Positions 30,901 through 39,016 of a stretch of 64,000 bases of DNA are shown here, one piece after another. This DNA comes from Marinobacter xestospongiae (lineage in GTDB: Bacteria; Pseudomonadota; Gammaproteobacteria; Pseudomonadales; Oleiphilaceae), in NCBI RefSeq assembly GCF_023156385.1, contig NZ_JAKZAK010000005.1, positions 124,001 to 188,000 of the forward strand, in the 5' to 3' direction. The position numbers and the translations under genes were made by a program. The notes under the pieces were generated by a model. The model did no database searches. It was not told where the DNA came from and saw nothing but the letters and a program-made list of their open reading frames with translations. Numbering within the stretch: the first letter of the stretch is position 1; the number at the start of each line of letters is the position of its first letter.

Positions 30901-31508
30901 ACGTCGAGCCGCAGCCCATTGCCGAGCGCTACGTGGTGGCAACGCCGGATGGCCAGGTCACCGTGGCGCTGGAGGACTGGGTCCAGGGACTGCGGTCTGC
31001 GGATGATCACAGCTGGGCCCGGGTAACGCTGTCCAGCTCCAACCTGACGGACCGTCGCAAGCGCTATCGCTGGCAGCATTTCCTGCAGCCCTGGGTGCAG
31101 CATCTGTCTGTGAACCAACTTGAAGATGTAATGGTAACAACCTGTTTATTAAGCAAAGCTGGCGATATCAATCTGATGCCTATGGCGGCAAGTGAGGCCC
31201 GCGACTATCTGCAGTCCCTGGTTCGGGCGTGGCTGGCGTCGTTGCAGGCGCCGTTGCCGGTGGCGCCAATGACCGCGTTCGCCTGGCTCACCGGGCAACA
31301 GAAATCCGATGACAAGGCGCTGGCGGATGCCCGGGCCGCCTACGAAGGCAGTTTCGGCCAGTCGGGGGAAGTGGAGCGCTCGCCAGCGTTGCAGCGCGCC
31401 TACCCGAGTTTTGATGCCCTGGTGGCCGACGGTCAGTTCCAGAGCTGGACGGAGACCCTGTATCGTCCCCTTTGGCAGGCCATCAAACAGCCGGAGGGCC
31501 GCACATGA
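27924..31508 (+). CDS. recC: Exodeoxyribonuclease V gamma subunit
   Basis: 1194 residues from the ATG at 27924. RecC is the Chi-recognising, DNA-splitting subunit of the RecBCD helicase-nuclease. It opens with the family pattern FQVIHANRLEDLRALVVEVL and VHSNGIAQWLKLAL. The inactive helicase-like core has PFRHICLLGMNDGDYPRSQPPMDFDLM (in pieces) and RSRREDDRYLFLEAMLSARERLYLSWVG; the degenerate nuclease-like domain is at the C-terminus. Length is close to the E. coli protein. The recB start codon overlaps the recC stop (ATGA), so expression is coupled. Confidence 0.96.
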   Translation: MLEPSRPAAPDVPTGFQVIHANRLEDLRALVVEVLRRYPLAPLAQEVFLVHSNGIAQWLKLALARDPDDPQLPGLGIAAAMDFLLPSRFLWQVYRAVLGPDAVATRSFYDKDQLTWRLFRLLPVLKDEPVFAPLGRFLAGAEPERRRFQLAERVADLFDQYQVYRADWLELWRQGRDEILVRGQQVRELADDQRWQPELWRRLMADIADQAEFSAGLDVSRADVHTRFLAAAESLTPATRPAGVPARLVVFGVSSLPQQTLEVLSRLGQCSQVLLCIHNPCQFYWADIIEDRELLRARHHRGQLRQGMPAQLDDHNLHLHAHPLLAAWGKQGRDYIRLLDEYDDQTGYRQWFDRIDLFESPIDSAGNTLLAQLQDDIFQLRPVHEATRSVTPEQAQDGSIVFHCAHSPQREVEVLHDQLLAAFSADPDLKPQDVLVMVPDIDAYAPHIQAVFGQLPQDDDRFVPFTISDQGQRHQLPALIALEQLLSLPEARLGVSDILDLLDVPALRHRFGLQESDLPQLHAWIRGANIRWGLDGGQRQALDLPAGMDHNTWSFGLRRMLLGYAVGDGEAWQGIEPYGEVGGLESRLAGQLDALLAQLDGLWHALAEAHTPSAWAHLLHDLRSRFFEDLEEEDALVFSRLDQVVEDWVTACDDAGLTDTPLPLAIVREVWLGGLEQGGLSQRFLAGKVNFATLMPMRAIPFRHICLLGMNDGDYPRSQPPMDFDLMAEDYRPGDRSRREDDRYLFLEAMLSARERLYLSWVGRSVNDNSERPPSVLLAQLRDHLDAIRVLQDDEGHPQDGPGLSARLTTEHPLQPFSRRYFPAGGDDEAGLFTFAREWHQAHGEEGQAEAVDEVPPGLPPGLLDDPIDLATLGRFLKAPVDGFFRHRLGVNFSELAEAPPDEEPFVLDGLGNWALSNELIQQVVAEPLPPDMAEPEAEAWLSAQLEACIARQTARGDYPAGGVGELLRQRIQADLPALHRRYHQQLAGFPDDVEPQPIAERYVVATPDGQVTVALEDWVQGLRSADDHSWARVTLSSSNLTDRRKRYRWQHFLQPWVQHLSVNQLEDVMVTTCLLSKAGDINLMPMAASEARDYLQSLVRAWLASLQAPLPVAPMTAFAWLTGQQKSDDKALADARAAYEGSFGQSGEVERSPALQRAYPSFDALVADGQFQSWTETLYRPLWQAIKQPEGRT

Positions 31509-34500
31509 GCACGGCTCCTGCCACTGCCAAGATCACCGCGCTGGACCCGCTGGCGTTGCCGCTGTCGGGCAGCCGGCTGATAGAGGCCAGCGCCGGTACA
31601 GGTAAAACCTTCACCATCGCGCTGTTGTACGTGCGGGCGGTGCTCGGCCACGGTGAAGGCCCTGCGGAAAGCCGTCCGCTGACGCCCCGGGAACTGCTGG
31701 TTGTGACCTTCACCGAGGCCGCCACCAAGGAACTGCGCGACCGGATTCGGGCCCGACTGGCGGAGGCTGCGGATGTATTTCGCCAGCCAGAGCAGGCAGA
31801 GCCGTCGGCCGATCCGCTGTATCAGCTCCGGGCCAGCTACCCCGATCCGGAGCGCTGGCCGGCTCTGGCGCGGCGGCTGCAACTGGCGGCGGAAGCGATG
31901 GATGAAGCGTCAGTGCACACCATCCATGGCTGGTGTAACCGCATGCTCAAGGAGCACGCCTTCGACAGTGGCGGTCTGTTTAACCAGAACCTGGAGACCG
32001 ATCAGAGCGAGCTGCTGGCGGAGGTGGCCAGGGACTACTGGCGCAGCTTTGTGAACGCGTTGTCCGCCGAGTCTGCGGCCATGTGGCTGCAGGTGGTGCC
32101 GTCTCCCGATGACCTCGCCAACGAATTGCTGGGATTGCTGCCCCTGCGGGACCAGCTGCCCGAAATTGAGGATGGGCCCCAGAGTCTGCTGGATAAGGAG
32201 GTGGCGGCCCGCCTTGAGGTGTTCAACGCCGTGCGTCCCGGACTGGAAGAGGTTTGTGACCGGTTCCTGGCGCTGCTGGAAGACGCAAAGAAAACCAAGG
32301 CCTTTAATGGCACCAAGCTGCGACTGGCCAATGTCGGTAAATGGCTGGACGAGCTCAAGGACTGGGCCGGGCAGGGCGAGCTGGTGCCGCCTGCGCTCAC
32401 CGAGGCGGCCTGGAACCGGCTGACGCCGGACGGGTTGGCGGATGCCTGGAAGCAGGGCCCGGTGCCGGATGATCACGAGCTGGTGCGCCGGGTCGGCCGG
32501 CTGGCTGAGGTGCGGGAGCGGCCGATTCCGGCCCGGTCACTGCTGTTGCATGCGTGCCACTGGGTGGCCGGGCGTCTTGAGCGGGAAAAGCAGCGTCGGG
32601 CGGAGATGGGATTTGACGACCTGCTGCACCGGCTGGACCGGGCGTTGCAGGGTGAGGGCGGCGCACGGCTGGCCGAGACCATCCGGCGCCAGTTTCCGTT
32701 GGCGATGATTGACGAGTTCCAGGACACCGACCCGGTGCAGTATCGCATTTTCGATGCCGTCTACCGGATTGCGGACAACCATCCGGAAACCGGATTCCTG
32801 ATGATTGGTGACCCCAAGCAGGCGATCTATGCCTTCCGTGGCGCCGATATCTTCACTTACCTGCGGGCGCGGCAGGCGACGGCAGGGCGCCATGTCACCC
32901 TGCCCAGGAACTTCCGCTCCGCGGTGGCAATGGTGACGGCGGCCAATCGGGTTTTTGATTACGCCGAAGCCCAGCATCCCCGAGGCGCCTTCCTGTTCCG
33001 CCAGGGTGACAGTAATCCGGTCCCGTTCCTGCCGGTAACCGCCCGGGGGCGGGACGAAGTCCTGGAAATTGACGGAAAACCTGCCCCGGCAATGACGTTC
33101 TGGACCCGGGACGGCGGCGACAACAAGGGCGATGCCCTGGCCGAGACCGCTGAAGCCTGTGCCTCGGAAATGGTGCGCCTGCTCAACCTGGGCCGCCAGG
33201 GCCGGGCGGGCTTTCGGTCCGAGAACGACGCCCTGATTCCCCTGTGTTCCTCGGACATGGCGGTGCTGGTCAATACCGGCCGCGAGGCCACCCTGGTGCG
33301 CGACGCCCTGGACGCTCGTGGGGTCAAGAGCGTCTACCTGTCGGATCGGGCGTCGGTGCTGGAGACGCCCCAGGCGCGGGATCTGCTGTACTGGCTGGAA
33401 GCCTGTGCTGAGCCGGAACGGGATGCACTGGTGCGGGCGGCCCTGGCCACCGCCACCCTGGATCTGCCGTGGGCCACCCTGGACCAGTTGCGCAACAACG
33501 AGCTGGCGTGGGAGGCGGAGATTGAACACTTTCGTGAGCTGCACCGGATCTGGCGTCGCCAGGGCGTATTGCCAATGCTGCGGCGTCTGTTGAGCCGGTT
33601 CGGTGTGCCGGCGAGATGGCTGGCCAGAGCGGAAGGTGAACGGGTGTTGACAGACGTGCTGCATCTGGCGGAACTGCTGCAGCAGGAAAGCCAGCAGGTG
33701 GATGGCGAGCAGTCGCTGATCCGCCGCTACAGCGAGATGCTGGCGGGCCGCCAACGCCGGGCCGAGGCCTTGCAGGTACGGCTGGAGAGCGATGCCGATC
33801 TGGTACAGGTGGTGACCGTGCACAAGTCCAAGGGGCTGGAATATCCGCTGGTGTTCCTGCCGTTTGCCACCGCCTGTCGGCCCGCCAAGGGCGATCGCCT
33901 GCCGCTGCAGTGGCACGATGACCAGGGCCGTCGCCAGTTGTCGTTCGATGTCGACGATGAGCTGTTGCAGCGGGTGGACCAGGAGCGTCTGGGGGAAGAC
34001 ATCCGCAAACTCTACGTCGCCCTGACTCGGGCACGTCACGCCACCTGGGTCGGCGCGCCGGCATTGAAGGGCGAAGAGAATCGTTCTGCGCTGGCCTACC
34101 TGGCGGGGCAAGCGGCGGGCGGGGATCTGGCCGCCGCCTTAAACGCCATGGCCCGGGACTGCCCGGAGATGGCCGTGGGCGCACTGCCGGCCATCGCCAA
34201 CGACCATTACCAACCACCACCGCCATCACCTCTGGGGCCGCCGCGACATCCCACCCGACTGGCCCGGGAAGACTGGTGGATTGCCTCCTATTCCGCCATC
34301 CGCTACCGCGCCGGTGAGCGCCCGGGTGATGACCGGTTGCCACCGTTGCCGGAATCGGAAACCCCCCAGGCCGAGCGCCTGCGTGAAGATGCCGAGCCGG
34401 AGAACCAGACGCTGCCGCCACCGATCCGCCAGCCCCGGGCGGACACCGACCGGCTGCACGGATTCTATCGGGGGGCCGGCCCCGGCACCTTCCTCCACGG

Positions 34501-35242
34501 GCTGCTGGAGTGGTGTGCCCGGGAAGGGTTTGCCAATGCCGTGGCTGATGATGAGGGCCGCCGCCAGATGATTGATCGCCGTTGCCAGGCCCGCGACTGG
34601 CAGGCCTGGGCCGAGCCCCTGGATCGCTGGCTGGTTGACCTGCTGCAATCGCCGTTGCCGGTCGCCGTGGACGGTGACGATTCCGAGGTGCGCTTGAGTG
34701 ACCTGGGTACCGCGATTCCGGAAATGGAATTCTGGTTCGCCAGTGACGATGTGGACGCCGCCGAACTGGACCAGACCGTTCGGCAGCACACCTTGCAGGG
34801 GGCGGCGCCAACCATTCGCCAACGCCGTCCGGCGGCGGACCACCTGCGCCTCAATGGCATGCTGAAGGGCTTCATCGATCTGGTGTTTGAGTACAACGGC
34901 CGCTTCTATGTGGCGGACTACAAGTCCAACGTTCTTGGCGTTGGTGATACCGCCTACACCCGGGAGGCGATGGCCCTGGCGGTCGCGGAAAAACGCTATG
35001 ACCTGCAGTACACCCTGTACCTGCTGGCGCTGCATCGGCTGCTGCAACTCCGGTTGCCGGATTACGATTACGATCGCCACATTGGTGGCGCGGTCTACCT
35101 GTTCCTGCGGGGGAACCGGTCTGGCAGCCGCGGGGTGTTTACCGAGCGGCCACCACGGCTGCTGATCGAGTCGCTGGACCGGATGTTCCGCCCGGCCAGG
35201 CCCAGCACCGATGGCGTCATGCGACAGGAGAGCCTGCTATGA
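31505..35242 (+). CDS. recB: Exodeoxyribonuclease V beta subunit
   Basis: 1245 residues from the ATG at 31505. The 3'-5' SF1 helicase domain has Walker A SAGTGKT at 29-35, VTFTEAATKELRDRIR (motif Ia), LAMIDEFQDTDPVQYRIF (motif II region), DPKQAIYAFRGAD (motif III) and VVTVHKSKGLEYPLVF (motif V). The C-terminal nuclease domain retains GTFLHGLLEW, the acidic residue in GFIDLVFEYNGRFY and the catalytic core VADYKSN near 1137. It supplies helicase and nuclease action for double-strand break repair. Sits between recC and recD with ATGA overlaps at both ends. Confidence 0.97.
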   Translation: MSTAPATAKITALDPLALPLSGSRLIEASAGTGKTFTIALLYVRAVLGHGEGPAESRPLTPRELLVVTFTEAATKELRDRIRARLAEAADVFRQPEQAEPSADPLYQLRASYPDPERWPALARRLQLAAEAMDEASVHTIHGWCNRMLKEHAFDSGGLFNQNLETDQSELLAEVARDYWRSFVNALSAESAAMWLQVVPSPDDLANELLGLLPLRDQLPEIEDGPQSLLDKEVAARLEVFNAVRPGLEEVCDRFLALLEDAKKTKAFNGTKLRLANVGKWLDELKDWAGQGELVPPALTEAAWNRLTPDGLADAWKQGPVPDDHELVRRVGRLAEVRERPIPARSLLLHACHWVAGRLEREKQRRAEMGFDDLLHRLDRALQGEGGARLAETIRRQFPLAMIDEFQDTDPVQYRIFDAVYRIADNHPETGFLMIGDPKQAIYAFRGADIFTYLRARQATAGRHVTLPRNFRSAVAMVTAANRVFDYAEAQHPRGAFLFRQGDSNPVPFLPVTARGRDEVLEIDGKPAPAMTFWTRDGGDNKGDALAETAEACASEMVRLLNLGRQGRAGFRSENDALIPLCSSDMAVLVNTGREATLVRDALDARGVKSVYLSDRASVLETPQARDLLYWLEACAEPERDALVRAALATATLDLPWATLDQLRNNELAWEAEIEHFRELHRIWRRQGVLPMLRRLLSRFGVPARWLARAEGERVLTDVLHLAELLQQESQQVDGEQSLIRRYSEMLAGRQRRAEALQVRLESDADLVQVVTVHKSKGLEYPLVFLPFATACRPAKGDRLPLQWHDDQGRRQLSFDVDDELLQRVDQERLGEDIRKLYVALTRARHATWVGAPALKGEENRSALAYLAGQAAGGDLAAALNAMARDCPEMAVGALPAIANDHYQPPPPSPLGPPRHPTRLAREDWWIASYSAIRYRAGERPGDDRLPPLPESETPQAERLREDAEPENQTLPPPIRQPRADTDRLHGFYRGAGPGTFLHGLLEWCAREGFANAVADDEGRRQMIDRRCQARDWQAWAEPLDRWLVDLLQSPLPVAVDGDDSEVRLSDLGTAIPEMEFWFASDDVDAAELDQTVRQHTLQGAAPTIRQRRPAADHLRLNGMLKGFIDLVFEYNGRFYVADYKSNVLGVGDTAYTREAMALAVAEKRYDLQYTLYLLALHRLLQLRLPDYDYDRHIGGAVYLFLRGNRSGSRGVFTERPPRLLIESLDRMFRPARPSTDGVMRQESLL

Positions 35243-37449
35243 GTGATCAGCGGACTGACGCCCGGGCTGTCCTCGGCCAGACCGAATCCCTGATGGCGGT
35301 GCTGGAACAGTGGGTAGCCCTGGGTTGGCTACGCCCCCTGGATTCAGCCCTGGCGCGTTTCCTGGACGATGAGGCCCGTGCTGCAGGTCAACCGGCATCG
35401 CCCCTGCTGTTACTGGCAGCGGCCCTGACCTCGCACCAGTTGGGCCGTGGTCACGTCTGTCTGGATCTGGCCCTGATGGCCCGAGAGGGCTTCAACGATG
35501 CCCTGTCGCTGCCGCCGGAAGACGATGACAATCCCCACCGACACTGGCTGCCTTCCGAGCTGCTGGCCGGCATTGGCGACCGCGACTGGGCCCAGGCGCT
35601 GGATCATCCATTGCTGGTGTCGGTGGATGACCAAGCCGACGGCCAGCGACCGCTGGTGCACCATGGCAGCCGTCTGTACCTGAAACGCTATTGGGATTAC
35701 GAGCAGGGGGTATTCCAGCAGTTGGCCACCCGGCTTCGCCCGCTGGCGACGCTGGCGGACCCCAACGGCTCCGGCGCCAGGGTGCTGGCGCAGGCGCTTG
35801 CGGCGCTGTTCCCGGGTACAGCGGCGGCGGTAGACTGGCAGCGGGTAGCCTGTGGCAATGCCGCCCGCCAGGGCTTCAGTGTCATTACCGGCGGTCCCGG
35901 CACCGGCAAGACCACCACCGTCGTCAAACTGCTGGCGGCGCTGCAGGCCGTAGCCATTGCCGGCGCGGATGGCAACGCTGCCGGTCGCGCCCTGCGCATC
36001 CGGTTGGCGGCGCCAACAGGCAAGGCCGCCGCCCGGCTCAACGAATCCATTGCCGGCGTGGTGTCACGTCTGGATCTGACGGGGCTACCCGAGGGCGAGG
36101 CGGTGCGGGAGACGATTCCCTCCGAGGTGACGACGCTGCATCGGTTGCTGGGCAGCATTCCCGGTTCGCGCAAGTTCCGGCACCATCGCGACAACCCGCT
36201 GTTGGTGGATGTGCTGGTGGTGGATGAGGCCTCCATGGTGGATCTGGAAATGATGGCCCGCACCCTGGAGGCACTGCCTACCGGCGGTCGCCTGATTCTG
36301 CTCGGCGACAAGGATCAGCTGGCGTCGGTGGATGCCGGGGCGGTGCTGGGCGAGCTGTGTCAGCGGGCTCGGCAGGCCCACTACACCCCGGCGACCGTGG
36401 CCTGGTTGCAGGCGGTGACTGGGGATCGGGTAGACCACTCACTGGTGGATGACGCGGGTTGCCGGCTGGATCAGGCCATTACCCTGTTGCGGCACAGTTA
36501 CCGCTTCGATGCCGCCAGTGGTATTGGCCAGCTGGCGCGGGTGGTGAATGACCCGGAACCGGGCAGCCCCGCCATGGCTCAGGCCCGACGCATACTGGAT
36601 GCTGGCTATGCCGACCTGGCGTGGGTGCCCCTGGGCCAGGACACTGACGAAAGGATGGCACGGCACTGCATCAATGGCGGTGCCGAGCAGTTTCCCAACG
36701 ACGGCCAGGGGCGGCGACAGCGCGATCAGCCGATGCCGCCACCGGATGGCTACCGCCACTACCTGGAGGTCATGCGCGACCAACAGCCGGCGGCTGAGGC
36801 GGGAATCACCGCCTGGGATGATTGGGCTGCCGGCGTGCTGGCGGCGTATGGTCGTTTCCAGCTGCTGTGCGCGCTGCGGCGGGGCCCTTTCGGGGTGGAG
36901 GGGCTCAACCCGTTGATTGCCAATGGCCTGCGCCAGGCCGGGTTGATTCGTTCCGCGGAAGGCTGGTTCCCCGGCCGGCCGGTACTGGTCACCCGCAACG
37001 ATTACAGCCTGGGGCTGATGAACGGGGATATCGGTATTGCCCTGGAACTGCCAGCACGGCAGTGGGTTGCGGGCCAGGAACGGGTCGATCCGGCTCACCT
37101 GGTCACCCGGGTGGCGTTTCCGGCGATGGATGGCGGCGTTCGCTGGGTGCTGCCAAGCCGTCTGCAGGAGGTGGAAACCGTGTTTGCGATGACGGTGCAC
37201 AAGTCCCAGGGCTCGGAGTTTGAGCACACCTGCCTGGTGTTGCCCGACCGGCTCAACCCGGTATTGACCCGGGAGCTGGTCTACACCGGCATCACCCGGG
37301 CCCGCAGTTGGTTCAGCCTGTTGCTGCCGGATCAGCAGGTGCTGGCCGAGGCCCTTGAGCGCCGGGTAACCCGCACCTCCGGGTTGGGTGAGTGGCTGCT
37401 CAGCGCATCGAGTCTAACAGACGTTCGTTCAGGTCCTGCCAGCGACTGA
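35239..37449 (+). CDS. recD: Exodeoxyribonuclease V alpha subunit
   Basis: 736 residues, longer than the roughly 600 of E. coli RecD, with extra sequence around 410-530. The 5'-3' SF1B helicase has Walker A GGPGTGKTTT at about 217-226, APTGKAAARL (motif Ia), DVLVVDEASMVDLEMM (motif II), LLGDKDQLASVDAGAVLG (motif III) and FAMTVHKSQGSEFEH (motif V), with VYTGITRARSW (motif VI). It is the fast motor of RecBCD. Its final 50 bases lie antisense to the end of the LapG-like gene. Confidence 0.96.
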   Translation: MSDQRTDARAVLGQTESLMAVLEQWVALGWLRPLDSALARFLDDEARAAGQPASPLLLLAAALTSHQLGRGHVCLDLALMAREGFNDALSLPPEDDDNPHRHWLPSELLAGIGDRDWAQALDHPLLVSVDDQADGQRPLVHHGSRLYLKRYWDYEQGVFQQLATRLRPLATLADPNGSGARVLAQALAALFPGTAAAVDWQRVACGNAARQGFSVITGGPGTGKTTTVVKLLAALQAVAIAGADGNAAGRALRIRLAAPTGKAAARLNESIAGVVSRLDLTGLPEGEAVRETIPSEVTTLHRLLGSIPGSRKFRHHRDNPLLVDVLVVDEASMVDLEMMARTLEALPTGGRLILLGDKDQLASVDAGAVLGELCQRARQAHYTPATVAWLQAVTGDRVDHSLVDDAGCRLDQAITLLRHSYRFDAASGIGQLARVVNDPEPGSPAMAQARRILDAGYADLAWVPLGQDTDERMARHCINGGAEQFPNDGQGRRQRDQPMPPPDGYRHYLEVMRDQQPAAEAGITAWDDWAAGVLAAYGRFQLLCALRRGPFGVEGLNPLIANGLRQAGLIRSAEGWFPGRPVLVTRNDYSLGLMNGDIGIALELPARQWVAGQERVDPAHLVTRVAFPAMDGGVRWVLPSRLQEVETVFAMTVHKSQGSEFEHTCLVLPDRLNPVLTRELVYTGITRARSWFSLLLPDQQVLAEALERRVTRTSGLGEWLLSASSLTDVRSGPASD

Positions 37450-38056
37450 GGCGGCCGGCGTCGCCGATGCGCTGGTTGTCGCCGCCCATACGGTTCAGCC
37501 AAAGGCCTTCACCGTTGAAGCTGTAGACCGGCTCCAGGTCGGGCCGCTGGGAAGCCGGCCGGATGTCGTTGATCAGGTTGTCGAGAATCATCGGATCGGC
37601 ATCCGGGGTCGGGTACCAGGCCAGCACCATATGGGCCTGGTTCAGTTCAAGAGCCTTGACGTAGGTGATGCGGAGCTGGTCGTCTGGCACCCCCATGGAT
37701 TTGAGGGTGAGGTACTTGGCGATGGAGAAGTCTTCACAGTCGCCGCCGTTGGTCGCCAGCATCTCGATGGGGGTGGCCCAGTAGTCCTCCTCGCCCCAGT
37801 GCTTGATGTCGTTGACGAAACGGACCCGGTTGAAGAAGGAGTTGACCAGCTTGAGCTGGCGCTCAACCGAGCCGGACTGGGCCATGTCCTGTAGTCCCTG
37901 CCAGGTTTCCAGGCGGCCCCGGGCCTCGTCGCCGAATTCCTGCTGGACGTATTCCAGAACCCGGTTGCTGACCTCGAAGGCCGCCACGCTGGAGACCAGG
38001 ACAAGCACGGGGAGCAGGGCGGTACGACTGGCTGTTGGCCTGATCCCTGTCCCCAT
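37400..38056 (-). CDS. LapG-like bacterial transglutaminase-like cysteine protease
   Basis: 218 residues. A hydrophobic segment at about 13-28 suggests export to the periplasm. The BTLCP signature is complete: RVRFVNDIKHWGEEDYWATPIE, then NGGDCEDFSIAKY with catalytic Cys107, AHMVLAWY with His142, and ILDNL with Asp159. LapG proteases cut the N-terminus of giant surface adhesins when the c-di-GMP receptor LapD releases them. Neither LapD nor a LapA-type adhesin is in the window. The gene starts nine bases after the gspC stop and its ribosome binding site overlaps that stop, so the two are probably co-transcribed. Its 3' end overlaps recD on the other strand by 50 bases. Confidence 0.87.
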   Translation of the reverse strand: MGTGIRPTASRTALLPVLVLVSSVAAFEVSNRVLEYVQQEFGDEARGRLETWQGLQDMAQSGSVERQLKLVNSFFNRVRFVNDIKHWGEEDYWATPIEMLATNGGDCEDFSIAKYLTLKSMGVPDDQLRITYVKALELNQAHMVLAWYPTPDADPMILDNLINDIRPASQRPDLEPVYSFNGEGLWLNRMGGDNQRIGDAGRLSRWQDLNERLLDSMR

Positions 38057-38065
38057 GGCGTGACC

Positions 38066-38731
38066 TCAGTTGCTGTTGTTACGCAGCCGTTGGCGAAGTT
38101 CTTCCAGACGCTGGCGGATCTCTGTTCGCCGCTGTTCCGATGCTGCCGGCGTGGTCACCACCGGTGGAGATGATGATGGCCCACTGGCTGTAGGGTAGCT
38201 GCTTGTCGGTGCTGAGTCCTGGCTGTCGCCGTTGTCGGAGGCGGTAACGTCCAGGCCTTCGCTCTCGGTCAGTTCGGGAAACTTGAGGTTCTCCAGCCGG
38301 CCGGAACGATCAATGATGACCCGGTTGGGGTGTACCGATCGCAAGGTAACGTTGCCGGGCAGTTCGCTGCCCACCAGGTAAGCGTCGGTATCGCCGCTGG
38401 CGTCTTCGATCAGGGCGCTGCCGGGGAAGTCGCCGTCGGCTGCCATCACACCGCGAAGCACCAGGCGCAGATTGGTGTCAGGCAGGTTCTCCGTTTCCTG
38501 CTCCCGGGGCTGGGCGGCGGGATTGGCGCTGCCAAACAGCTCGATCTCTGCCACACTGATATCAGGGATCTGGCTGACCGGTTCGCTGGCGACCGGGGCG
38601 CCCGCCGCCGTGCTCAGCGGCTGCTGCTCCTGTTGCCAAGTTTGGTAGCCCTGCCAGCCGAGGGCGGCCACCATGGCAATGGCCAGTAGCAACGTCAGCA
38701 GAAGTGGCAGGCGGGATGAAAGAGCAGACAT
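38066..38731 (-). CDS. gspC: Type II secretion system protein GspC
   Basis: 221 residues from the ATG at 38731. Short cytoplasmic start, one membrane helix at about 9-26 (LLLTLLLAIAMVAALGW), then the periplasmic HR domain at about 60-150 (IPDISVAEIELFGSANPAA, TNLRLVLRGVMAADG, ALIEDASGDTDAYLVGSELPGNVTL in pieces). The C-terminus has no PDZ domain; it is a low-complexity Ser/Thr/Pro linker followed by a charged helix (RTEIRQRLEELRQRLRN) that may form a coiled coil, as in XcpP. GspC bridges the inner-membrane platform and the secretin. It is divergent from gspE-M, and the gene after it is a LapG-like protease rather than gspD. Confidence 0.85.
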   Translation of the reverse strand: MSALSSRLPLLLTLLLAIAMVAALGWQGYQTWQQEQQPLSTAAGAPVASEPVSQIPDISVAEIELFGSANPAAQPREQETENLPDTNLRLVLRGVMAADGDFPGSALIEDASGDTDAYLVGSELPGNVTLRSVHPNRVIIDRSGRLENLKFPELTESEGLDVTASDNGDSQDSAPTSSYPTASGPSSSPPVVTTPAASEQRRTEIRQRLEELRQRLRNNSN

Positions 38732-39016
38732 TGGTATCCTTATCCGGTTTGCACATGGGTGGCCGTGGCCAACGGGTGAGCTGGTCTCCTTAAACAGCAA
38801 TCCCGGGCGTTGGCGTCCCGCTCCGTGCGGGCACTCCGTAGAGTGTGACAGACATGCCAGAGATTTAATCCCAGGGTCACCAATTCGCAGTATAGTGTAT
38901 AGAGTTATTCAGCGGTTCCATAACCTGTGTTAGCCTTTCTGAATTAATTGAATCGAAAGGAAAACTTCCAGGGAGCCGTTGAATGGGGACGTTTTCTACA
39001 GGCAGCGAGGAACATC

